Shown one piece after another: positions 24,235 to 31,342 of a stretch of DNA of 38,415 nt. The stretch's first letter is position 1. Each line of letters starts with the position of its first letter. The stretch comes from JAGMES01 sp023128035 (lineage in GTDB: Bacteria > Bacillota > Halanaerobiia > DY22613). The notes beneath the pieces were generated by a model. The model did no database searches and was not told the origin of the DNA. It saw only the letters and a list, made by a program, of their open reading frames with translations. The stretch covers positions 1-38,415 of the forward strand of contig DAOVRZ010000050.1 in assembly GCA_030627905.1 (NCBI GenBank), in the 5' to 3' direction. Position numbers and translations under genes: made by a program.

Positions 24235-24279
24235 ATGATTAGCCCACAAAAAGTAGTCGCACAAAAGCTCACATACCAT
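24235..24279. repeat. Dispersed palindromic element, left half only (copy D)
   Basis: Bases 24235-24279 match the left arm of copies B and C (ATGATTAGCCCACAAAAAGT, then CGCACAAAAGCTCACATACCAT) and then break off into unrelated sequence 32 bases before minC. The right arm is missing. This is a deletion derivative that can no longer form the long hairpin. Confidence 0.8.
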
Positions 24280-24310
24280 GGATTTCGTTGGTAAATAGGG
24301 AGGAACTAAA

Positions 24311-24946
24311 ATGACACGACAGGGGGTCTTGGTTAGAGGTAACAATCAAGGTTTAACAATTTATTTGAATGAGCAGATTGAATTTCCGAATATTTTAGAA
24401 GAACTTAAGGAAAAATTTGTTAATGCTAATGATTTTTTTCGTGGTTCATCAATTACTATTAATTCAGGGAACCGGGTTATTTCTCCTTACGAAAAGATAG
24501 CATTGATCAATCTATGCCAAGAGTTCGAATTAGCAGGAATTGAATTTGTGAGTACCCCCATGTTATCTGCTCAGTTTTTACAAAATAAAGCTTTAATTAA
24601 GAATGAGGATGATACTTTAATCCTCAAAAGAACCATTCGTTCAGGGCAAAAAGTTTCTTACAGAGGGAACATGACAATTATTGGAGATGTAAATCCAGGA
24701 GCTGAAGTGATTGCTTCTGGAGATGTGATTGTTATGGGACATCTGTGGGGAGTTGTTCATGCTGGGGCTCAAGGTAATACTGAAGCTGAGGTTTATGCGA
24801 TTTCTTTACAACCAACCCAGTTAAGGATTGCCCATTGTATTTCTCGTTCACCAGATGGAAAAGTTATCAGAAAAAGAGGTAAGATTAAACCTGAACGAGC
24901 TTTTATAAAAGATGGCTTTATTGTAATTGAGGGTTTTGAATATTAA
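24311..24946 (+). CDS. minC: Septum site-determining protein MinC
   Basis: A 211-residue FtsZ-assembly inhibitor. The N-terminal domain covers about residues 1-95. The C-terminal beta-helix (about 105-205) shows RSGQKVSYRGNMTIIGDVNPGAEVIASGDVIVMG-like repeats, the family hallmark, through which it binds MinD. GGGAGGAAC lies before the ATG. It is followed 17 bases later by minD. Confidence 0.94.
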   Translation: MTRQGVLVRGNNQGLTIYLNEQIEFPNILEELKEKFVNANDFFRGSSITINSGNRVISPYEKIALINLCQEFELAGIEFVSTPMLSAQFLQNKALIKNEDDTLILKRTIRSGQKVSYRGNMTIIGDVNPGAEVIASGDVIVMGHLWGVVHAGAQGNTEAEVYAISLQPTQLRIAHCISRSPDGKVIRKRGKIKPERAFIKDGFIVIEGFEY

Positions 24947-24963
24947 GCAGAGGAGGTAAAGGC

Positions 24964-25758
24964 ATGGCTGGAAAAGTTTTGGTCATTACATCTGGTAAAG
25001 GTGGTGTAGGTAAAACCACCGCTTCAGCTAATTTAGGAACTGCTCTCGCTATGGAGGGAAAAAAAGTTGTCTTAATTGATGCAGATATTGGTCTTAGAAA
25101 TTTAGACGTAGTTATGGGGTTAGAAAATCGAATTGTCTATGATATCGTGGATGTAGTTGAAGGTACATGTCGATTAGAGCAAGCATTAATTAAGGATAAG
25201 CGAAACAAAAACTTACATCTGTTACCAGCTGCTCAAACTCGGGATAAAAATGCAGTAAATCCTTCACAGATGAAAGTATTGACAAACGATTTGAAGAAGG
25301 ATTTTGACTATGTAATAGTGGATTGTCCAGCAGGGATTGAACAGGGCTTTAGGAATGCTATTGCGGGAGCAGAAGAGGCAATTATCGTTACTACACCAGA
25401 AGTTTCTGCTGTACGGGATGCAGACCGGGTTATTGGACTTTTAGAAGTTGAAGGCTTAAAGGAACCACGGGTGATCATTAATCGACTTCGGATTGATATG
25501 GTCAAACGCGGTGATATGATGGATATTGATGATATGATTGAGATTCTGGCTATTGGTTTATTGGGTGTGGTACCTGAAGATGAGGATATTGTTATCTCCA
25601 CCAATCGAGGTGAACCAGTGGTTTTAGATGATGAATCACGTTCAGGTTTAGCTTTTCGCAATATTGCACGTAGGCTTGAAGGGGCAGATGTTCCTTTATT
25701 AAACCTTGAAAAAGGAAATCTGATGGATCGCTTTAAGCGAATCATTGGCTTATCGTGA
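24964..25758 (+). CDS. minD: Septum site-determining ATPase MinD
   Basis: A 264-residue membrane-associated ATPase. The deviant Walker A is SGKGGVGKTT (about residues 10-19), with DADIGLRNLD and DCPAGIEQGF as downstream signatures. The C-terminal amphipathic helix NLMDRFKRIIGL is the membrane-targeting sequence. It recruits MinC to the membrane and is removed by MinE. AGAGGAGGTAAAGGC is the ribosome site. Confidence 0.96.
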   Translation: MAGKVLVITSGKGGVGKTTASANLGTALAMEGKKVVLIDADIGLRNLDVVMGLENRIVYDIVDVVEGTCRLEQALIKDKRNKNLHLLPAAQTRDKNAVNPSQMKVLTNDLKKDFDYVIVDCPAGIEQGFRNAIAGAEEAIIVTTPEVSAVRDADRVIGLLEVEGLKEPRVIINRLRIDMVKRGDMMDIDDMIEILAIGLLGVVPEDEDIVISTNRGEPVVLDDESRSGLAFRNIARRLEGADVPLLNLEKGNLMDRFKRIIGLS

Positions 25759-25772
25759 GAGGAGGATATGAG

Positions 25773-26027
25773 GTGATTGATTTTCTCAAAAAGATATCTT
25801 CTAAAGAAAGTAGTAAAAATGTAGCCAAAGAACGCCTCCAATTTGTCCTCGTCCATGACAGAATCAAACTCTCTCCTCGGGAATTAGAGAATATGAAGAA
25901 AGATATTATATCAGTGGTGTCTAAATATGTTGAAGTTGATACAGCTGATCTTGAGATGAGTTTGAAACGAGAACAAGAGACTATGTTATTGTTGGCAAAT
26001 ATTCCAATTAAATCTAAACGTAATTAA
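25773..26027 (+). CDS. minE: Cell division topological specificity factor MinE
   Basis: An 84-residue MinE. The N-terminal MinD-contact helix region contains RLQFVLVHDRIKLSP, and the topological specificity domain follows (VVSKYVEVD). The start is a GTG at 25773, giving the family-typical MIDFLKK N-terminus, with GGAGGA seven bases upstream; the GTG at 25755 would add an uncharacteristic leader. MinE together with MinC and MinD indicates an oscillating Min system rather than a DivIVA-anchored one. A terminator follows directly. Confidence 0.93.
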   Translation: MIDFLKKISSKESSKNVAKERLQFVLVHDRIKLSPRELENMKKDIISVVSKYVEVDTADLEMSLKREQETMLLLANIPIKSKRN

Positions 26028-26056
26028 GCAGGGTGAAATTCCCTGCTTTTATTTTT
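26027..26056 (+). terminator. Intrinsic terminator after minE
   Basis: AGCAGGG (26027-26033) pairs with CCCTGCT (26041-26047) around a seven-base loop, followed by TTTTATTTTT. The stem starts at the last base of the minE stop codon. Confidence 0.85.
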
Positions 26057-26131
26057 AGATGATATAAATCTGTAAAGAAGATAGACTTCCACCTTCAGAT
26101 ATTATATAATTGTAACTGGAGGGATATAAAA

Positions 26132-27274
26132 ATGATTGACTTTAATCGAAAATTAATTAGAAATTTTGATTTTTCTGTTTTGCTCATAGTTTTACTATTG
26201 ATTTCAATTGGAATGATGATTATTGCCAGTGCAACCTATTTTAATACTATGGAAGAGTATAGTAAGAGTTTCCTGAAGGTGCAACTTACTGCAACTGTTC
26301 TAGGATTATTGATTATAGCGGTTATTCAATTTGTTGATTATCGGTGGTTGAAAGAGTATTCAAGTATAATTTATCTTTTTACTCTGGCAATTTTGACTGT
26401 AACTTTAGTTTTTGCATCGACAGTTTCAGGTTCAAAAAGTTGGTTTCGTCTTGGACCTGTTAGCTTTCAGCCATCTGAAATTGCAAAGTTAGCGATGATA
26501 ATTGTATTAGCGGCCTTTATTTCTTCACGGGAAAATGAGATGAAATATTTATCCGGAATGTTGAAGACATGTGGAGTGGCAGCTCTGCCAGTCTTATTAG
26601 TTTTAGCACAAAATGATTTGGGTACGTCTTTGGTTTTTATTGGAATTACCATTGGCATGCTTTATGTTGGTGGTGGAAATGCTAAACTGATGACTTTTGT
26701 TATTGTTACTGCAATTGTTTTGGTATTAGTTCTGGTTCTCTTAAGTATCTATTATGACTTTAGCTTTCCTTTTCTAAAAGCATATCAGTTAAAACGTTTA
26801 CAGGTGCTTATTGATCCATATATCGATCCTTATGGACATGGTTATAACATAATTCAGTCTAAGATCGCTATTGGGTCAGGACAACTTTTTGGGAAAGGGT
26901 TGTTTAATGGTACCCAAAATCAACTCCGTTTTTTGCCTGAACAACATACAGATTTTATCTTTCCAGTGATTGGGGAGGAGTTAGGTTTTGTTGGGGCAAC
27001 ATTTGTTTTGATTTTATATTTTACACTTCTCATTCGTTGTGTTTTTATTTCTAGAGATGCAAGAGATTCCTTTGGTACGTTAGTGGTTGTTGGGGTTGCT
27101 TCAATGTGGATGTTTCATATTCTCGAGAATGTTGGAATGACCATGGGTGTGATGCCGGTTACGGGTATTCCATTACCTTTTGTAAGCTATGGAGGCAGTT
27201 CATTGCTTACAAACTTGATTGCGGTTGGGTTAGTGTTGAATGTAAGAATGCGAAAACAGAAAATTATGTTTTAA
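26132..27274 (+). CDS. rodA: SEDS-family peptidoglycan polymerase RodA
   Basis: A 380-residue polytopic protein with about ten membrane helices, of the FtsW/RodA/SpoVE family that polymerises lipid II. Signatures are FQPSEIAKLAMI, the KAYQLKRLQVLIDPYIDP loop, QSKIAIGSGQLFGKGL, LPEQHTDFIF and GIPLPFVSYGGSSLLTN. Linkage to mreBCD, mrdA and minCDE favours RodA over FtsW. The ATG follows TGGAGGGA. Confidence 0.92.
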   Translation: MIDFNRKLIRNFDFSVLLIVLLLISIGMMIIASATYFNTMEEYSKSFLKVQLTATVLGLLIIAVIQFVDYRWLKEYSSIIYLFTLAILTVTLVFASTVSGSKSWFRLGPVSFQPSEIAKLAMIIVLAAFISSRENEMKYLSGMLKTCGVAALPVLLVLAQNDLGTSLVFIGITIGMLYVGGGNAKLMTFVIVTAIVLVLVLVLLSIYYDFSFPFLKAYQLKRLQVLIDPYIDPYGHGYNIIQSKIAIGSGQLFGKGLFNGTQNQLRFLPEQHTDFIFPVIGEELGFVGATFVLILYFTLLIRCVFISRDARDSFGTLVVVGVASMWMFHILENVGMTMGVMPVTGIPLPFVSYGGSSLLTNLIAVGLVLNVRMRKQKIMF

Positions 27275-27351
27275 AGTCGAAATAATTTTGGGCATAGTAC
27301 CTTCTTTTATCTAATATAATTATAAAAAGATATAAAGGAGGGAGTTTTTTT

Positions 27352-27660
27352 ATGCCAAAAAAAATGATCTGGCGCCAGATTGTCCTGGCATTTTATATTT
27401 TTTTATTAATTTGTATTATTCAGCAAGTGGAAACTCCCTGGAGCCAAAAGGTTCTTTCTTATGTAGAATATGCCTTATCTGATGAGTTCAGTTGGGATTC
27501 AGAGGATGTTGAGAAACTAGGGATTAAGCAATTGAATCTGGGAGTCCGTGCGAATGTTTGGAAAGAACAGGCATCTAATTCCTTGAAGGAAAAACTAGGT
27601 CAATTTTCAACAATGGTTAATGAAAAGATACGGGAAATCATTGCGGGGTGGCAAGGATGA
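27352..27660 (+). CDS. Short SpoIVFA-like membrane protein (putative)
   Basis: A 102-residue protein with one N-terminal membrane helix (about residues 8-23, FYIFLLICIIQQVETPW) and a polar extracytoplasmic part. Overlap with the downstream M50 protease gene puts it in the position of spoIVFA, whose product holds SpoIVFB inactive in Bacillus. SpoIVFA is about 260 residues and ends in a degenerate M23 domain; that domain is absent here. I infer a reduced regulator from position and topology only; there is no strong sequence signature. It has a TAAAGGAGGGAG ribosome site. Confidence 0.6.
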   Translation: MPKKMIWRQIVLAFYIFLLICIIQQVETPWSQKVLSYVEYALSDEFSWDSEDVEKLGIKQLNLGVRANVWKEQASNSLKEKLGQFSTMVNEKIREIIAGWQG

Positions 27661-28535
27661 CCATTTTGAAATTGTGGGGAATAAAGATAAAGGTGAATTG
27701 GTTATTTTTGGTGATAATCTTGCTCTTTGCCCTGGTCGGAGGTCTGGCCCGGGCATTGATTGCTTTTATGGTGGTTTTTCTTCATGAACTGGCCCATGTT
27801 TTTACAGCGCGTTATTATGGTTTAAAGATAAAGAAAATTGAGTTGCTTCCCTTTGGCGGTGTGGCAGTTTTTGATGATATGTTAGAGATAAATCCTTCTA
27901 TAGAAAGAAGGGTGGCTATAGCCGGGCCAGCCTTAAATCTAACGCTATTACTCCTGACAATTTTATGTGTGAGGTATGGTCTTCTTGATTATGAGAGGGT
28001 TCGATTTTTTATGTCCTGTAATTTAAGTATTGGTATTTTTAATTTAATTCCCGCCTTACCATTAGATGGAGGAAGGATTCTCAGAGCGAATCTTGTTTTT
28101 AATAAAGGATACTGGAAAGCGACTCATATAACCCTTCAGGTCACGCGAATTTTGACTCTCATAGCAGGAGGAGGAGCTTTTTTTACATGGCTAACAGGTA
28201 AAACAGGTTTGATTTCGTTGTTAGTAGCTTTTTTCGTTTATTTTGCAACAATGAAGGAAGAAGAACAGTCAATCTTTGTCTTAATGAAGTATTTGATAAA
28301 GAAAAAGACATTGCTTCGTGAGGCAAAATTACTTCCCTGTCATGAATTGCTGGTGTCAGAAGATACGCTGATAACCAGTATCTTGAAAGGGATTGATCCA
28401 AATGGTTTTACCCGATTTTTGATCTATGATGAAGACTATCATTTTTTGGGTATAATAACGGAGATTGAAGTTTTGAATACTTTCTTTGAAGAGGGTAGAA
28501 ATGTTCCTGTTAAAGAATTATTATCTTCTTCATAA
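27657..28535 (+). CDS. M50-family intramembrane metalloprotease, SpoIVFB-like
   Basis: A 292-residue site-2-type protease with about five or six hydrophobic segments. FLHELAH (HExxH-type, about residues 42-48) binds zinc, and ALPLDGGRIL (about 134-143) supplies the third ligand Asp. The C-terminal part resembles the CBS-like domain of SpoIVFB. SpoIVFB activates sigma-K by intramembrane cleavage during sporulation; whether this organism sporulates cannot be seen here. The ATG at 27657 overlaps the previous stop (ATGA) and is preferred to the GTG at 27648. Confidence 0.85.
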   Translation: MTILKLWGIKIKVNWLFLVIILLFALVGGLARALIAFMVVFLHELAHVFTARYYGLKIKKIELLPFGGVAVFDDMLEINPSIERRVAIAGPALNLTLLLLTILCVRYGLLDYERVRFFMSCNLSIGIFNLIPALPLDGGRILRANLVFNKGYWKATHITLQVTRILTLIAGGGAFFTWLTGKTGLISLLVAFFVYFATMKEEEQSIFVLMKYLIKKKTLLREAKLLPCHELLVSEDTLITSILKGIDPNGFTRFLIYDEDYHFLGIITEIEVLNTFFEEGRNVPVKELLSSS

Positions 28536-28549
28536 AAAAAGGGATTTTG

Positions 28550-28632
28550 CTCTAATTGTAGAACAAATAAAAATGGTTTATCAGGAAATTTTCAATTAGA
28601 GAAAACGAAATTAATTTCTCTAGTATTAATAC
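28550..28632 (+). promoter_or_regulatory. Competing hairpins and a palindrome upstream of the TIGR03960 gene
   Basis: CTCTAATTG (28550-28558) can pair with CAATTAGAG (28593-28601). The bases at 28597-28604 (TAGAGAAA) can instead pair with TTTCTCTA (28615-28622). The two stems share bases and cannot form together. GTATTAATAC at 28623-28632 is a perfect palindrome just before the GAGGGGG ribosome site. This could be a leader switch or chance in AT-rich DNA. Confidence 0.35.
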
Positions 28633-28646
28633 GAGGGGGCATTTTA

Positions 28647-30503
28647 ATGGATAAAGAATTGTTGTTGTCGATTTTACCAGAAGTCGAAAAACCGACACGT
28701 TATAATGGTAATGAATGGAATTCGGTTCATAAAGATCATGCAGATGTTAATTTTAAAATTGCGCTGGCTTTTCCTGATACATATGAGATTGGTATGTCTC
28801 ATCTGGGAATAAAGATTTTATATCATCTTTTAAATCAACGTGAGAACTGGGTAACAGAGAGGGTTTTTGCTCCATGGGTAGATATGGAATCAAAAATGAG
28901 AGAGCATCATATTCCTTTGTTTGCTTTAGAAAGCCAACTTCCAATAAAGGAGTTTGACTTTATTGGATTTACACTTCAATATGAGATGTCTTATACTAAT
29001 ATATTAAATATGTTAGATTTAGCAGAAATCCCAATGTTCCAAAAAGATCGTAGTGACACGGACCCAATCATTGGTGCTGGTGGACCATGTGGATATAATC
29101 CAGAACCAATTGCTGATTTTATCGATTTCTTTTATATAGGTGAGGCTGAAGAGACGATTGAAGAAATTATGGAATTTATTGAAAAAGGAAAAAGCCAGGG
29201 ATGGGAGAGAAGTAAACTTCTTTTTCATTTAGCTCAGATTCGTGGAGTCTATGTGCCTTCGTTATATGAAGTGAAATATAATGATGAAGGTAAAGTGATA
29301 GAAGTAAAACCTACGATTGAGGGTGTTCCTCAATCTGTGGAAAAACAGGTAATTGCAAATTTAGATCAGACTTTTTACCCTGAAAAATTTATCGTTCCTT
29401 TTATGGAAGTTATTCATGATAGAGTAGTCTTAGAGATTGCCAGAGGTTGCACTAGAGGGTGTCGATTCTGTCAAGCAGGAATGATCTATCGTCCTGTTCG
29501 GGAACGTAGTTTGAAGACTCTAAAAGAACAAGCGAAGAAACTTCTTGATAGCACTGGTTATAATGAAATCTCTCTGGCATCTTTAAGTACCAGTGATTAT
29601 ACTGGAATTAAACGATTAGCTGAAGATTTGGTTGATGAGTATCAGAACCTGGGAATAGGAATATCTCTTCCATCTCTTAGAATTGACAGTTTTTCTGTGG
29701 GATTAGCAAAAGAGGTACAACGGGTACGAAAAACAGGTTTAACCTTTGCACCAGAGGCTGGTACTCAGAGAATGCGCAATGTCATTAATAAAGGGGTTAC
29801 TGAGGAGAATCTTATTGAGGCAACTTCCTCTGCAGTCAATGAAGGATGGACAGGTATTAAGCTCTATTTCATGTTAGGTCTACCAACCGAGAGAGATGAA
29901 GATTTAGTCGGGATTGGAGAATTGACTAAAAAAGTATCAAAATTATGTGATGAAATTCGACGTCAAAATGGTACAAGACCTGTTCACATTACTGTTAGTG
30001 TTTCTAACTTCGTTCCCAAAGCACATACTCCATTTCAATGGGAACCGATGGCTTCTTTAGAAGAGATTCGTCGCAAGCAACAAATTCTAAGAGAAGAAGT
30101 TCGAGGTAGAGGTATGAAACTTAATTGGCATGATGCAGATATTAGTATTCTAGAAGGAGTCTTTGCTCGAGGTGATAGAAGATTAGCAAAAGCGTTATAT
30201 TTAGCTTGGAAAAATGGAGCTAAATTTGACAGTTGGTCTGAATATTTTAACTATGATCTCTGGATTAACGCTTTTGAAGAAGCTGGAATTGACCATAATT
30301 ATTACATTAACTTCCCTTATGATAAAGAAGACATTTTACCTTGGGGACATATTAAAAGCGGAGTAAGCAAGGATTATCTTTGGAATGAATATCAGAAAGC
30401 TATCAAAGAAGAGAATACTGTTGATTGTCGTTTTGAGTACTGTTCCCAATGTGGTTGTTGTGACAATCTTAATGTGGCAATTCAACTTTTGGGGGCTGAG
30501 TGA
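28647..30503 (+). CDS. TIGR03960-family radical SAM protein (B12-binding-like domain)
   Basis: A 618-residue radical SAM protein. The N-terminal half has a B12-binding-like fold region. CTRGCRFC (Cys268, Cys272, Cys275) binds the [4Fe-4S] cluster, and LSTSDYTG, FAPEAGTQRMRNVINKGV and YFMLGLPTE follow in the TIM barrel. The C-terminus ends in CRFEYCSQCGCC, a further cysteine group. The family is conserved next to TIGR03936, rng and rplU in clostridia, but its reaction is not known to me. It overlaps the next gene. Confidence 0.9.
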   Translation: MDKELLLSILPEVEKPTRYNGNEWNSVHKDHADVNFKIALAFPDTYEIGMSHLGIKILYHLLNQRENWVTERVFAPWVDMESKMREHHIPLFALESQLPIKEFDFIGFTLQYEMSYTNILNMLDLAEIPMFQKDRSDTDPIIGAGGPCGYNPEPIADFIDFFYIGEAEETIEEIMEFIEKGKSQGWERSKLLFHLAQIRGVYVPSLYEVKYNDEGKVIEVKPTIEGVPQSVEKQVIANLDQTFYPEKFIVPFMEVIHDRVVLEIARGCTRGCRFCQAGMIYRPVRERSLKTLKEQAKKLLDSTGYNEISLASLSTSDYTGIKRLAEDLVDEYQNLGIGISLPSLRIDSFSVGLAKEVQRVRKTGLTFAPEAGTQRMRNVINKGVTEENLIEATSSAVNEGWTGIKLYFMLGLPTERDEDLVGIGELTKKVSKLCDEIRRQNGTRPVHITVSVSNFVPKAHTPFQWEPMASLEEIRRKQQILREEVRGRGMKLNWHDADISILEGVFARGDRRLAKALYLAWKNGAKFDSWSEYFNYDLWINAFEEAGIDHNYYINFPYDKEDILPWGHIKSGVSKDYLWNEYQKAIKEENTVDCRFEYCSQCGCCDNLNVAIQLLGAE

Positions 30504-30505
30504 TC

Positions 30506-31201
30506 ATGTTAAAAATGCGAATACAATTTGTTAAACAAGAATCTGTTAGATTTATCTCTCATCTGGATTTGATGAGTACTATTTCTAGAGCTATTCGTCG
30601 AGCTAAAGTACCAATTGCTTTCTCTCAAGGTTTTAATCCACATCATTTGATTTCCATGGGCCCAGCTCTAAAAGTAGGAATAACAAGCAACGCTGAATAT
30701 ATGGATATAGAATTTGCTGAAAAGATTAGTGTAAGTGAATTTATGGAGAAGATGAAACCTCAAATGCCTAAAGGTTTAGAATTGGTGAAAGCAGAGATTA
30801 TTTCGCCTCAGGTGAAATCTTTAACTGCACAAATTAATATAGCAGTTTATATGATTCGATTAAAAACGAATTTAGAAAAAGAAGGTATTCAAGAGGCTAT
30901 TAGAGAAATCTATAAGCAGGATAAAATTTTGATTAAACGTCAAAGTAAAAAGAAAATTCGGGAATTAGATATTAAACCTTTGCTCCGTGATTTAAAGTTG
31001 ATTGAAATGGCAGATGATTTTATTCTTCAACTAACTTCTCAAACAGGTAGCAATGGTAATCTTCGTCCGGATGAGGTAGTGGTCGCTTTAGCTGAGTATG
31101 AAGGAATTGAGATAGTGCCATATACCTGGATGCATCGAAAGGGTTTATATATAGAAGAGAAAGGCCGTCTTCTCACACCCTTCGAGGCAGCGAAAATCTG
31201 A
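30506..31201 (+). CDS. TIGR03936-family radical SAM-associated protein (DUF2344)
   Basis: A 231-residue protein that in many Firmicutes is the fused or separate partner of the TIGR03960 radical SAM protein. The N-terminus FISHLDLMSTISRAIRRA and FSQGFNPHHLISMGPAL are the family signatures. It has no SAM-cluster cysteines of its own. The ATG at 30506 is three bases after the upstream stop; ATG 30515 (MRIQF) is an equally plausible start. Function unknown; a role in RNA or ribosome modification is a guess from the neighbours. Confidence 0.87.
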   Translation: MLKMRIQFVKQESVRFISHLDLMSTISRAIRRAKVPIAFSQGFNPHHLISMGPALKVGITSNAEYMDIEFAEKISVSEFMEKMKPQMPKGLELVKAEIISPQVKSLTAQINIAVYMIRLKTNLEKEGIQEAIREIYKQDKILIKRQSKKKIRELDIKPLLRDLKLIEMADDFILQLTSQTGSNGNLRPDEVVVALAEYEGIEIVPYTWMHRKGLYIEEKGRLLTPFEAAKI

Positions 31202-31220
31202 AAGTTTATCTTTTGAGTTA

Positions 31221-31325
31221 AGACCCCCACTTCTATAAGTGGGGGGAATTGTTTTTAATCTTCAGTGGAGGTAGAATCCCTTACTGAAGCCCCGATGTTC
31301 AGCTTTAGCTGGACGAGTTCACTGG
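31221..31325. repeat. IS200/IS605-end-like (omega-RNA-like) relic upstream of rng
   Basis: Three consecutive hairpins are visible. CCCCCACTT pairs with AAGTGGGGG (31224-31232, 31237-31245). CTTCAGT pairs with ACTGAAG (31260-31266, 31283-31289). GTTCAGCT pairs with AGCTGGAC (31297-31304, 31307-31314), followed by GAGTTCAC. This series resembles the right end of IS605-type elements, where the TnpB guide RNA is encoded, but no tnpA or tnpB is present. It may be a non-autonomous palindromic derivative. It lies within the operon between the TIGR03936 gene and rng. Confidence 0.55.
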
Positions 31326-31342
31326 TTGGGAGATGAATCGGA

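Noticed and set aside
25308..25856. A 182-codon minus-strand frame opposite minD
   Set aside because: Very Ser/Ile/Arg-rich, antisense to a well-conserved gene, without ribosome site; a frame shadow.
31221..31325. Hairpin series before rng as a T-box or other known riboswitch
   Set aside because: No T-box AGGGTGGNACCGCG-type motif and no terminator/antiterminator pair; the order of stems fits an IS605-type end better.
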